Below, one piece after another: positions 16,315-23,747 of a stretch of 64,000 nt of DNA. The stretch's first letter is position 1, and every line of letters starts with the position of its first letter. The notes beneath the pieces were generated by a model. The model was given only the letters and a program-made list of their open reading frames with translations. It did not search any database and was not told the DNA's origin. Source of the stretch: Glutamicibacter sp. MNS18 (GTDB lineage: Bacteria > Actinomycetota > Actinomycetes > Actinomycetales > Micrococcaceae); the NCBI RefSeq assembly GCF_026107515.2, contig NZ_JAPCHW010000005.1:124001-188000 (forward strand), given 5' to 3'. The translations under genes were made by a program, and so were the position numbers.

Positions 16315-17063
16315 GACGACTTCCCTTCGTTGTCGCTGAAAAATCTGTTCAACTCGGCGGCCAGCGCCGCCGCGTTCTCCACCGGCAGCATGTGACGTGC
16401 GCCGGGAACAATGCGCACCTGGCAGTTGGGAACGACTTCACCCAACCGGTGCGACATCTGGGGTGTCGAGCCGGGATCCAGTTCGCCGGTGATGGCCAGC
16501 GTGGGTTGGCCGATGGCTGCCAGCTCCCCGGCGATTTCACGATCTCCGCGGGCGAAGACCGCATACGCGTGCAGGTACGATTCCAGGTCATTGGCCAGCA
16601 GTACCCGTCGGGTGGCTTCGATGACCTCCCCCGGTACCCGGGTTTCGGCGGGCGGGTACCAGCGTTCGATGGCCCGGTCCACACCTTCGGCGAAATCCGT
16701 GCCGGCTGTAGCCAGGCGCTGTTCCACGGCTGCCGATTCGGACCGGGTGCGGCGGCAGACCGAATTGACTGCAACCAGGGTCCGCACCCGATCGGGGGCG
16801 AAGCGCGCAATGTGCTGGGCGATAAGTGCGCCGAGCGAGAAACCCACCAAATGCACCGGTTCGGTCACCGGGATGCGGGACAGGACATCGGCGGCAAGGC
16901 TGGCCAGGTTCTGTTTTTCCCGTAGTACCGGCTGAGCGCCATGCCCCGGCAAGTCCAAGGCAACGGACTCCCGTCCCAGCAATTGTTGCAGCGGTTGCCA
17001 CATGCTGTGGTCCAACCCGACGCCGTGCAACAGGACGACCCGTGGCTGCTTGGTATTGTTCAT
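16311..17063 (-). CDS. Alpha/beta hydrolase (enol-lactonase-like)
   Basis: 250-aa alpha/beta-hydrolase resembling 3-oxoadipate enol-lactonase and RutD-type proteins. The catalytic triad is readable: nucleophile Ser in VGFSLGAL near 77, Asp in TGELDPGS near 195, His in GARHMLP near 224; the oxyanion motif LLHGVGLDHSMW is near the N terminus. The MNNTKQ start has GGAGG about 10 nt upstream. It probably hydrolyses a lactone, ester or amide intermediate. Fourth gene of the GntR-controlled operon. Confidence 0.88.
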   Translation of the reverse strand: MNNTKQPRVVLLHGVGLDHSMWQPLQQLLGRESVALDLPGHGAQPVLREKQNLASLAADVLSRIPVTEPVHLVGFSLGALIAQHIARFAPDRVRTLVAVNSVCRRTRSESAAVEQRLATAGTDFAEGVDRAIERWYPPAETRVPGEVIEATRRVLLANDLESYLHAYAVFARGDREIAGELAAIGQPTLAITGELDPGSTPQMSHRLGEVVPNCQVRIVPGARHMLPVENAAALAAELNRFFSDNEGKSS

Positions 17064-17085
17064 GCGCGTTTCGCCTCCGTGTGGA

Positions 17086-17637
17086 CTACTGCTCGGTGGA
17101 CAGGGGGGCCAGACGCTCCTGCGGACGGCCTCGGGTCGCACCGGCCAGGGCGATCAGGATCTCATCGGGATGCGGGGCATCGGCGATCTTCACCTCGACG
17201 CTCTGGTGATGGGAACGGATGGTCGCATCCGTGAAGTGCTTCAGCGGGATGTCGAACTGCACTCCGGCAGGTCCACGCTTTTCCACGGCGGGCAGCAGGG
17301 TGGTGGCGTTGGCGGCGTCACGGAAGTGGTTTCCGAACTTCAGGGTGTGGATCAGCGCCGACCCATGCTCGATCTCCCCGTCAAGGCCCACGATGGCGGC
17401 CTTTCCATAGGCTTCCAACGGTGCACCAAGAGCCTCGATGACGCGCGGGGCGAGCAACTCGCCCACCGCCGAAGCGACCTTGTCGATACCCGGGTTCAGG
17501 TCCTCGACGAAACCTTCACCAGCCCACGGGTTGTCAATAACAGCGGCGACAATGACCACGCGGGCCACCGGTTCAACCGGGCGTCCGCCCTCGGTCACGG
17601 TTTCATCGATGATGGTCACGAGTTTGCGGTAGTTCAT
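17086..17637 (-). CDS. DUF1185 (PF06684, amino acid synthesis) family protein, copy 2
   Basis: 183-aa member of PF06684, a family with a solved chorismate-mutase-like fold but no assigned reaction. The signature GKAAIVGLDGEIEHGSALIHT is intact, followed by FGNHFRDAANATTLLPAVEKRG. The ATG overlaps the stop of the first DUF1185 copy in ATGA. The N-terminal part (MNYRKLVTIIDETVTEGGRPVEPVARVVIVAAVIDNPWAG) aligns with the middle of copy 1, which indicates paralogy; the two may form a hetero-oligomer. The pathway role is unknown. Confidence 0.85.
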   Translation of the reverse strand: MNYRKLVTIIDETVTEGGRPVEPVARVVIVAAVIDNPWAGEGFVEDLNPGIDKVASAVGELLAPRVIEALGAPLEAYGKAAIVGLDGEIEHGSALIHTLKFGNHFRDAANATTLLPAVEKRGPAGVQFDIPLKHFTDATIRSHHQSVEVKIADAPHPDEILIALAGATRGRPQERLAPLSTEQ

Positions 17638-18302
17638 AGTGCGATTCCCTTCAGGATTTCGGAGGTTACTTGACGATCGGTGGTGCGGTCGCCGATGCGT
17701 GCGTGGGGGCGTGGGCCGGTGGATGCCGCGGCAATCACCGCGATTTCCCCGGCTTGCGGGGCATCGGGCAGGAAGAGCTCCAGGCTCTGGTAGTGGGTCC
17801 GGGTTGCGGCGGCGGTCTTGTGCCACAGCGGAATGCGCAAGGTCTCGCCAGCTGTGGCACGCCCATCCACAAAGCACAGGATCGAGGTGCCCCCCAGGGC
17901 CTCGCGCAGGAGGTTTCCGAAGAAGGGGGTATGGATCAGTGCACCGGCGTGTTCAATCTCGCCGTCCAGGCCCACGAGTGCGGCCTTGCCGAAGGCTTCG
18001 ATGTTCCCGGCTCCGCCCAGGGCGTCCAGCAGGCGGTCGGAAAGCAGCTTAGCCAATAGCGGGGCGATGGCCTCGGTCCGTTCAGCCAGCTCATGGCCGG
18101 TGCCGGTACCAAGCCAGGGGTTGGTGATCACTGCGGTTGCGGTGGCCCGGGTAATGTTGCCCAGCTGCTCGTGCGGGGTTTCCTCGACGGTGCGTGAGAT
18201 CTTCCGTAGCCCAATGGAGGCGGAGATTTCCGAGTAGTCGTCCAACGTCGTGCGGCTGCTTAGATCGACGAGGCTCGTCGGCTCGGCGATGAAGCTATTC
18301 AT
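17634..18302 (-). CDS. DUF1185 (PF06684, amino acid synthesis) family protein, copy 1
   Basis: 222-aa paralogue of the next gene. It shares GKAALVGLDGEIEHAGALIHT and the ITNPWLGTG segment but carries a 40-residue N-terminal extension (MNSFIAEPTSLVDLSSRTTLDDYSE...). AAAGGAA precedes the ATG at 7 nt. First structural gene after the GntR regulator, with a 40-nt gap. Having two PF06684 genes side by side suggests a two-subunit enzyme or successive steps on related intermediates. Confidence 0.85.
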   Translation of the reverse strand: MNSFIAEPTSLVDLSSRTTLDDYSEISASIGLRKISRTVEETPHEQLGNITRATATAVITNPWLGTGTGHELAERTEAIAPLLAKLLSDRLLDALGGAGNIEAFGKAALVGLDGEIEHAGALIHTPFFGNLLREALGGTSILCFVDGRATAGETLRIPLWHKTAAATRTHYQSLELFLPDAPQAGEIAVIAAASTGPRPHARIGDRTTDRQVTSEILKGIAL

Positions 18303-18342
18303 CTGGTATTCCTTTGCTTGGAGGTCTGCGTGATCCGGGCTA

Positions 18343-19041
18343 TCAACCCGGTTGGTCTATATCATCCGCGTGCAGAGCCGCGAGGACAGCCGATTGACCC
18401 GAGGAAGCGACATGGCGCCGCATCACCAGCTCCGCGGCCAGCGGATCCTTGGAGCTGATGGCATCGATAATGGCCTGATGCTCCTTCACCGAGTTCTGCA
18501 GCCGTCCCGGCATACTCAATGTCTGGGACACGATCCGGTGGTAGGCCAACTGGTTCATGAGCAAGTCGTAGTGTTCGGAGAGCTTGCGGTTGTCGGCCCC
18601 GGCCACCAAGGTGCTGTGGAACTCGTGAACCAAATGGGAATACAGTTCCGAGTCGTCGTTCTTGACCGCTTCCTGGGAACGTGCCACATTCTCCCGCAAC
18701 TGCTGCAGTTCCGGCACCGGCCCCCGTCGGGCCAGTAGACCGGCGGCGAGACCCTCGAAGGATTCCTTGAGCTCGAACATCTCGTGGATCTCACGCTGGG
18801 TGGGTTTGCGTACAAATGTTCCGACCCTTGCGCGCACTTCCACCAAGCCCTCGCGCTCGAGTTGTTTGAGTGCCTCGCGAATCGGGGTACGGCTGACATC
18901 GAAGTCCTGGGCCAGAGCCGTTTCCGCCAGTAGATCCCCGGGCTGGACTGCCCCGGTCACGATCATCTGGCGCAGGCGGCTGAGCAGTGGCGGCTCGGAA
19001 TCAGGCTTGCTCTTGGTTCCGAGTGTTGAAGTCTCTTGCAT
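18343..19041 (-). CDS. GntR family (FCD/FadR-type) transcriptional regulator
   Basis: 232-aa regulator: winged helix at about residues 18-80 (PLLSRLRQMIVTGAVQPGDLLAETALAQDFDVSRTPIREALKQLEREGLVEVRARVGTFV is the FadR-class signature) and an all-helical FCD ligand domain to the C terminus with metal-binding-type Asp/His residues (EFHSTL, EHQAIIDAI, MRRHV). The ATG lies inside an operator copy and only about 7 nt from a -10, so translation is probably leaderless and autoregulated. It likely senses the substrate or an intermediate of the flanking pathway. Confidence 0.92.
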   Translation of the reverse strand: MQETSTLGTKSKPDSEPPLLSRLRQMIVTGAVQPGDLLAETALAQDFDVSRTPIREALKQLEREGLVEVRARVGTFVRKPTQREIHEMFELKESFEGLAAGLLARRGPVPELQQLRENVARSQEAVKNDDSELYSHLVHEFHSTLVAGADNRKLSEHYDLLMNQLAYHRIVSQTLSMPGRLQNSVKEHQAIIDAISSKDPLAAELVMRRHVASSGQSAVLAALHADDIDQPG

Positions 19042-19077
19042 ACAAGAACTCTAACGAGCGCCACTCTTGTATGCAAG
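19035..19077. promoter_or_regulatory. GntR operator pair and gntR promoter
   Basis: Perfect 13-bp inverted repeat CTTGCATACAAGA (19035-19047) / TCTTGTATGCAAG (19065-19077) separated by 17 bp; each arm is itself a near-palindrome TTGYATRCAA. The left arm contains the gntR start codon. On the minus strand a -10 TAGAGT sits 6-7 nt before that ATG, so the promoter lies between the two operator arms. Confidence 0.7.
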
Positions 19078-19123
19078 GGATTCTTGAAAATCTGTTGATT
19101 TTTCAGGAAATTCCAAAAAACTG

Positions 19124-19164
19124 TTGACTGAATCACAGTCGATGCTAGCATTTCTTGCATGCAA
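19124..19164 (+). promoter_or_regulatory. Leaderless promoter and third operator, flavin reductase gene
   Basis: -35 TTGACT (19124-19129), 16-bp spacer, -10 TAGCAT (19146-19151), then 7 nt to the ATG at 19159. The perfect palindrome TTGCATGCAA (19155-19164) covers the start codon and matches the two operators of the divergent gntR, so one regulator can block both directions. GACTG-aatca-CAGTC (19126-19140) also lies in the spacer. Confidence 0.7.
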
Positions 19165-20112
19165 CAAATCAAAGAATCAATCACTGCCATTTGGGAATCA
19201 GCCTGGGATCGTGGCGAGGTAGAAGCCTTCGATGGGATCCTTCACCCGGAGTACCGGCGTATCAGCACCCAATCGAAGCATGTCGTGGATGCTGAGGCGC
19301 TCAAGCAGGACATCCTCGATGTGCGTGCGGCCTTCCCTGACCTGGTGACCACCATCGACAGCCTCGTGGTGGATGCCGATGGGAAGAGCGCGGCCATCTT
19401 CTGGCACACCAACGGAACCTTCGCCAACGACCTTCAGGGAGTGCCGGCAACCGGGAACAAGGTTGAAACCCGAGGGTCGAATCTGCTGACGCTCCAGGAT
19501 GGGTTGGTGATCTCGGAGCAGGTGACCTGGGATCAAACCGAATTGCTGGCCGATGTTGGCGTTCCTTCCCTGCGTTCGGCCTTCGAAGCCCCGTCCGATG
19601 GGGTGGTAGTCGATGACCTCAGCGGGATTCCGGGGCGTGAGGAGCTCAAGGGCTTCAACCGCCAATTTGTCACCGGCGTGACGGTGGTGACAACGGTTGA
19701 TGACCAGGGCAAGCCCCGTGGGTTGGCCGCGAACTCCTATGTCTCGGTGTCGCTGGAGCCACCGCTGGTGCTCGTCTGTGTTCAGAAAACCACGAGCACA
19801 TACTCCTCGCTGTTCAAATCAACTCACCTGGGTATCAATATCATGAGCAACGAGCAGCGCGATACCGTAGGCATTTTCGCTTCCAAGGGCGATGACAAGT
19901 TCGCCACCCTCGACTGGCATACCGGACCGAACGGTAGCCCACTGATCGATGGCTCGGCGGCATCCATCGAGGCCGAGATCAAGGAACGTTTCCAAGCCAA
20001 GACCCATACCGTGTTCATCGCCAAGGTGAAGCACTCCGAAGTGGCCCAACTCGAACCAATGGTCTACAAGGCCGGCCGATTCTTCGATGGGGCAAAGCTC
20101 AACGAGCTCTAG
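19159..20112 (+). CDS. SnoaL-like domain fused to flavin reductase
   Basis: 317-aa two-domain protein. Residues about 1-140 look like a SnoaL/ester-cyclase-type NTF2 fold (IKESITAIWESAWDRGEVEAFDGILHPEYRR, then GTFANDLQGVPATGNKVETRG). Residues about 160-317 are a flavin-reductase-like split barrel (FNRQFVTGVTVVTTVDDQGKPRGLAANSYVSVSLEPPLVLVCVQKTTSTY) that would supply reduced flavin to the LLM monooxygenase encoded across the operator region. The fusion is unusual; the NTF2 domain could bind the substrate or dock the oxygenase. It is followed 42 nt later by the BCCT importer gene. Confidence 0.88.
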   Translation: MQQIKESITAIWESAWDRGEVEAFDGILHPEYRRISTQSKHVVDAEALKQDILDVRAAFPDLVTTIDSLVVDADGKSAAIFWHTNGTFANDLQGVPATGNKVETRGSNLLTLQDGLVISEQVTWDQTELLADVGVPSLRSAFEAPSDGVVVDDLSGIPGREELKGFNRQFVTGVTVVTTVDDQGKPRGLAANSYVSVSLEPPLVLVCVQKTTSTYSSLFKSTHLGINIMSNEQRDTVGIFASKGDDKFATLDWHTGPNGSPLIDGSAASIEAEIKERFQAKTHTVFIAKVKHSEVAQLEPMVYKAGRFFDGAKLNEL

Positions 20113-20154
20113 GTACCCAGACAATCTTTGACCCAACCAGAAAGCGTGAAAGCG

Positions 20155-21810
20155 ATGAACACCAACCCTGAGCACAGGCAGTACGGGGGTCCCGTCGGCG
20201 GCCCCACCTTGACCGGTGGGGAACTGCGGCGCGCCAGCAGTGCAGACGAAACCAAGAGCGTGTACAAGAAAATCTATGCACCCGGCGGTGTGCTGTTCAT
20301 GTCCCTGGCGCTGGTCGTCGGTTTCGTTATCTGGGCCGCATCGGCGCCGCAGAACCTGAACGAGTTGATGAGTAACGCATCGAACTGGGCAGCGAAGAAC
20401 ATCGGCTGGAGCTACCTTTTGGTGACATTGGGCTGCATAGGGCTGATGCTGTTCCTGGCGATCTCCCGCTTCGGCAGAATACGGTTGGGTAAGGATGCGG
20501 ACCGACCGGAATTCAGCAACTGGGCGTGGATAGCCATGATCCTAGGGGCAGTGATGGGCATTGGCCTGATCAGTTATGGCGCAGCCGAACCCATGTCCCA
20601 TTTCATGTCTCCGCCCCACGGACGCGCAGAGGCGGAAACCATCGATGCTGCGGTGACAGCGCTTCAATTCTCATATTTCGACTGGGGACCCAACGCCTGG
20701 GCTTTGTTCGGTGTCTTCGGTCTGGCCATCGCTTACTCGACTCACCGTCGTGGCAATTCCGGACTGGTATCTGTGATGTTGCGTCCGGTACTTGGCAAGT
20801 CGATGGACGGCTGGGCGGGAAAGACCATCGATATCTTCACAGTGCTGGCGACGTTGTTTGGTACCACCACTTCGCTTGGACTCGGTGCCTCACAGATCGC
20901 CGAGGGCTTGAACCGGATTACCGGCCTACCCAACGACCTGATCGTCAAGATCATCATCATTGCCGGAATCACGGTAATTTTCACGCTGTCTGCACTCTCC
21001 GGAGTGGGGCGGGGAATTAAATGGCTGAGCCAGGGAACTATGGTTGGTGCCGCCATCATCGGCCTTTTCGTGCTGGTGTCCGGGCCGACCGGTTTCATTA
21101 CCAACATCTATTTCCGGTCCGTTGGACAGTTCGTCGGCGAGTTCCCCGCCGTGGCATTGTTGACTCCATCAACTGCCGAGGATTTGCAGTGGATGCAATG
21201 GTGGACCTACTTCATGATGGCTTGGTGGCTGAGCTGGGGGGCGTTCGTCGGGATTTTCCTGGCCCGTATTTCCAAGGGGCGGACCATCCGTGAGTTCGTC
21301 GCCGCGGTCTTGGGAATTCCTTCGATGGTTTTCAGTATCTGGTTCTGTATCTTCGGTGGCACCGCTATGGATCAGCAGATGAACACCGCAACTGGGATTG
21401 GTGAAGCTACCCTGGTGGATACCAATACGACATTCTTCGCGGTGCTGGCCGAGCTACCATTCCCATTGATTACCTCGATTTTCACGATCATCTTGGTGGT
21501 CATGTTCTTCGTTACCGGGGCCGATTCGAATACCTTCGTTCTGGGGACGTTAACCTCCGGCGGGGCCATGTATCCGAAGCGACCGGTACTAACAGTGTGG
21601 GGCGTGTTGACCGGTGTGTGCGCGATCGTGCTGTTGATTGTCGGTGGCCTGCAGGCCTTGCAGCAAGCGGCAATTCTCTCGGCCGTCCCGTTCACTGTGA
21701 TTGTCACCTTGCTGGCGATCTCGCTGATAAAGGAACTGCGCTCGGATACCAGGCTTGCCGCACCGGCCAACCAAGACCCTGAAGATGCTCCAGTGCCCGT
21801 GAAGCGGTAG
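20155..21810 (+). CDS. BCCT family transporter
   Basis: 551-aa betaine/carnitine/choline-type secondary transporter with about twelve helices. Family marks: ILGAVMGIGLISYGAAEPMSHF in the substrate-binding helix and WTYFMMAWWLSWGAFVGIFLARISKGRTIREF near residue 354. BCCT carriers import compounds with quaternary ammonium groups, which is the main clue to the substrate of the linked catabolic operon. The ATG at MNTNPEH is preferred (GAAAG upstream) over a TTG nine codons earlier. Long hydrophilic N terminus (about 40 residues); short C-terminal tail without an obvious osmosensory extension, fitting a catabolic rather than osmotic role. Confidence 0.93.
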   Translation: MNTNPEHRQYGGPVGGPTLTGGELRRASSADETKSVYKKIYAPGGVLFMSLALVVGFVIWAASAPQNLNELMSNASNWAAKNIGWSYLLVTLGCIGLMLFLAISRFGRIRLGKDADRPEFSNWAWIAMILGAVMGIGLISYGAAEPMSHFMSPPHGRAEAETIDAAVTALQFSYFDWGPNAWALFGVFGLAIAYSTHRRGNSGLVSVMLRPVLGKSMDGWAGKTIDIFTVLATLFGTTTSLGLGASQIAEGLNRITGLPNDLIVKIIIIAGITVIFTLSALSGVGRGIKWLSQGTMVGAAIIGLFVLVSGPTGFITNIYFRSVGQFVGEFPAVALLTPSTAEDLQWMQWWTYFMMAWWLSWGAFVGIFLARISKGRTIREFVAAVLGIPSMVFSIWFCIFGGTAMDQQMNTATGIGEATLVDTNTTFFAVLAELPFPLITSIFTIILVVMFFVTGADSNTFVLGTLTSGGAMYPKRPVLTVWGVLTGVCAIVLLIVGGLQALQQAAILSAVPFTVIVTLLAISLIKELRSDTRLAAPANQDPEDAPVPVKR

Positions 21811-21843
21811 GAGGAACTAGGGAAGGCATCATGACCTTAACGA

Positions 21844-21890
21844 GCAAAGGGCCTGTCGCAACGTGGGATAACGTTGGGCAGGCCCTTTGC
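21844..21890. terminator. Bidirectional terminator between BCCT gene and purB
   Basis: GCAAAGGGCCTG (21844-21855) pairs perfectly with CAGGCCCTTTGC (21879-21890); the loop carries a second small stem CAACGT-gggata-ACGTTG. The A-rich and T-rich ends suit termination in both directions, and the convergent genes end on either side. Confidence 0.85.
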
Positions 21891-21904
21891 CGTACGGACG
21901 TCGA

Positions 21905-23320
21905 CTACTTCTTCAGGTGGTCCACCAGCTGGGAAGCGATGCCGTTGTAGGTATGCGGGGTCAACGACTGCAGACGCTGTTCGGCTTCGGCCGACAGCCC
22001 CAGTTCACCCACGAATTCCTTCAGGCGGGCGGCATCCACACGCTGGCCACGGGTCAGGTCCTTCAGACGCTCATAGGGGTTGTCCATGCCTTCCACACCG
22101 GCGATGGACTCTGCACGCATCACCATCTGGATGGCCTCGGCCAGCACCTCCCAGTTGTGGTCCAGATCCTCGGCGAGCACCGCTTCGGCGACGTCGAGCC
22201 GATCCAGGCCCTTGGCGACATTGGAGATCGCCAGCAACGAGTGCCCGATCCCGGTTCCGATATTGCGCTGGCCGGAGGAATCGGTCAGGTCGCGCTGCCA
22301 CCGGCTGGTGACCAGGGTAGAAGCCAGGGTGTCCAGGATGCCGTTGGAGATTTCCAGGTTCGCCTCGGCGTTCTCGAAGCGGATCGGGTTCACCTTATGC
22401 GGCATCGTCGACGAGCCGGTGGCCCCGGCCACGGGAATCTGCGCGAAGTAGCCGATGGAGATGTAGCTCCAGATATCGGTGCACAGGTTGTGCAGGATGC
22501 GATTGAAGCGGGCGATGTCCGCGTAGAGTTCGGCCTGCCAGTCGTGGGATTCGATCTGGGTGGTCAACGGGTTCCAGGTCAGCCCCAGGTGTTCCACGAA
22601 GCCCCGGGAGATCTGCTGCCAGTCGGCACCGGGAACCGAGGCGTAGTGTGCGGCATAGGTGCCGGTGGCACCGTTGATCTTGCCAAGGTACTCGGTCTTG
22701 GCGATACGATCCAGCTGGCGGGTCAGGCGCCAGGCCAGTACGGCCAGTTCCTTGCCCAGCGTGGTCGGGGTGGCCGGCTGGCCGTGGGTGCGTGAGAGCA
22801 TCGGCACCTCGCGGGATTCCTCGGCCATCTTGCCCAGCTGGGCGACCAGGTCGCGAGCCGCCGGCAGCCAGACCCGGGCGACAGCTCCCTGGACCCCGAC
22901 GGCGTAGGACAAATTGTTGATGTCCTCCGAAGTGCATCCGAAATGCACCAGTGGCTTCAACTGCTCGATACCGATGCCTTCCAGACGGTTGGCAATGTAG
23001 TACTCCACGGCCTTCACATCGTGGACGGTCACGGCCTCGATCTCGGCAAGTTCCTTCACCGAGTCGGCGTTGAAATCGGTCACGATCTTGCGCAGGGCCG
23101 CCTTCTGCTCCGCGGTCAGCGGGGAAGTTCCCGGCAGGACGGAATTGTCAGTCAGGTGGATCAGCCACTCGATCTCGACGTGGATCCGGTCACGGTTCAG
23201 GGCCGCTTCGGACAAGTAGTCCACCAGGGGAGCGACAGCCGAACGGTAACGGCCATCAAGTGCACCAAGTGCCAGGGGTTCATTTGCAAGGGAAGTGCGC
23301 GCAATCTCAGACATGCCCAT
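21905..23320 (-). CDS. purB: Adenylosuccinate lyase
   Basis: 471-aa fumarase/aspartase-superfamily lyase that acts twice in purine synthesis: SAICAR to AICAR plus fumarate, and adenylosuccinate to AMP plus fumarate. The superfamily signature GSSTMPHKVNPIRFENAE is near residue 299. PLALGALDGRYRSAVAPLVDYLSEAALNRDRI at the N terminus and LSRTHGQPATPTTLGKELAV (catalytic His) are typical of the E. coli-type PurB. Two ATGs are possible (MGMSEI or MSEI); GGAAG fits the second slightly better in spacing. A housekeeping gene between accessory loci. Confidence 0.96.
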   Translation of the reverse strand: MGMSEIARTSLANEPLALGALDGRYRSAVAPLVDYLSEAALNRDRIHVEIEWLIHLTDNSVLPGTSPLTAEQKAALRKIVTDFNADSVKELAEIEAVTVHDVKAVEYYIANRLEGIGIEQLKPLVHFGCTSEDINNLSYAVGVQGAVARVWLPAARDLVAQLGKMAEESREVPMLSRTHGQPATPTTLGKELAVLAWRLTRQLDRIAKTEYLGKINGATGTYAAHYASVPGADWQQISRGFVEHLGLTWNPLTTQIESHDWQAELYADIARFNRILHNLCTDIWSYISIGYFAQIPVAGATGSSTMPHKVNPIRFENAEANLEISNGILDTLASTLVTSRWQRDLTDSSGQRNIGTGIGHSLLAISNVAKGLDRLDVAEAVLAEDLDHNWEVLAEAIQMVMRAESIAGVEGMDNPYERLKDLTRGQRVDAARLKEFVGELGLSAEAEQRLQSLTPHTYNGIASQLVDHLKK

Positions 23321-23475
23321 ATTCTTCCATCACTTGCCGTCAGACTCATCTTTTGCGACAGCCGGTTCCATCCACAACTGGTGGGCAGGCCCTCCTGGGT
23401 GACGTGAACGGGCCGCATTCTGGAGTTTATCCGGGCGTGCTGCCCGGTCAACCGGAGATCGGGAGGCGAGCGACG

Positions 23476-23745
23476 ATGTTCAACGCGACGTTGGATTCGG
23501 TGGGGACCAAGCTGGCGGAAACCGAGACCGCGGTTACATCAGCGATCCGGGAACTCACGGCAATCAGTGGCCTGACATGGCAAACAGTCGCTGGAAAGGA
23601 GTTCATCCAGCGTAGTGGCGAACTGGCGGAGGAGCTCCGCCGGATGTTGCTGGCTATTGCCTCAACCCGGGACCAGCTGGTAGCCGCCATGAATGATCTG
23701 GCGGTATTGGAAGAACAGATCATGCAGTACCAACTGGCGGGTTAA
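23476..23745 (+). CDS. Small helical protein, possible WXG100/ESX-like partner
   Basis: 89-aa protein, two amphipathic helices around a central ISGLTW turn (MFNATLDSVGTKLAETETAVTSAIRELTAISGLTW, then KEFIQRSGELAEELRRMLLAIASTRDQLVAAMNDL). Length, helix-turn-helix layout and lack of a signal peptide resemble WXG100 proteins, although the turn has LTW rather than WxG. GGGAGG lies 8 nt before the ATG. It ends 2 nt before the lipase-fold gene, so the two are translated together. A type VII export role is inference; no ESX core genes are in the window. Confidence 0.7.
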   Translation: MFNATLDSVGTKLAETETAVTSAIRELTAISGLTWQTVAGKEFIQRSGELAEELRRMLLAIASTRDQLVAAMNDLAVLEEQIMQYQLAG

Positions 23746-23747
23746 CC

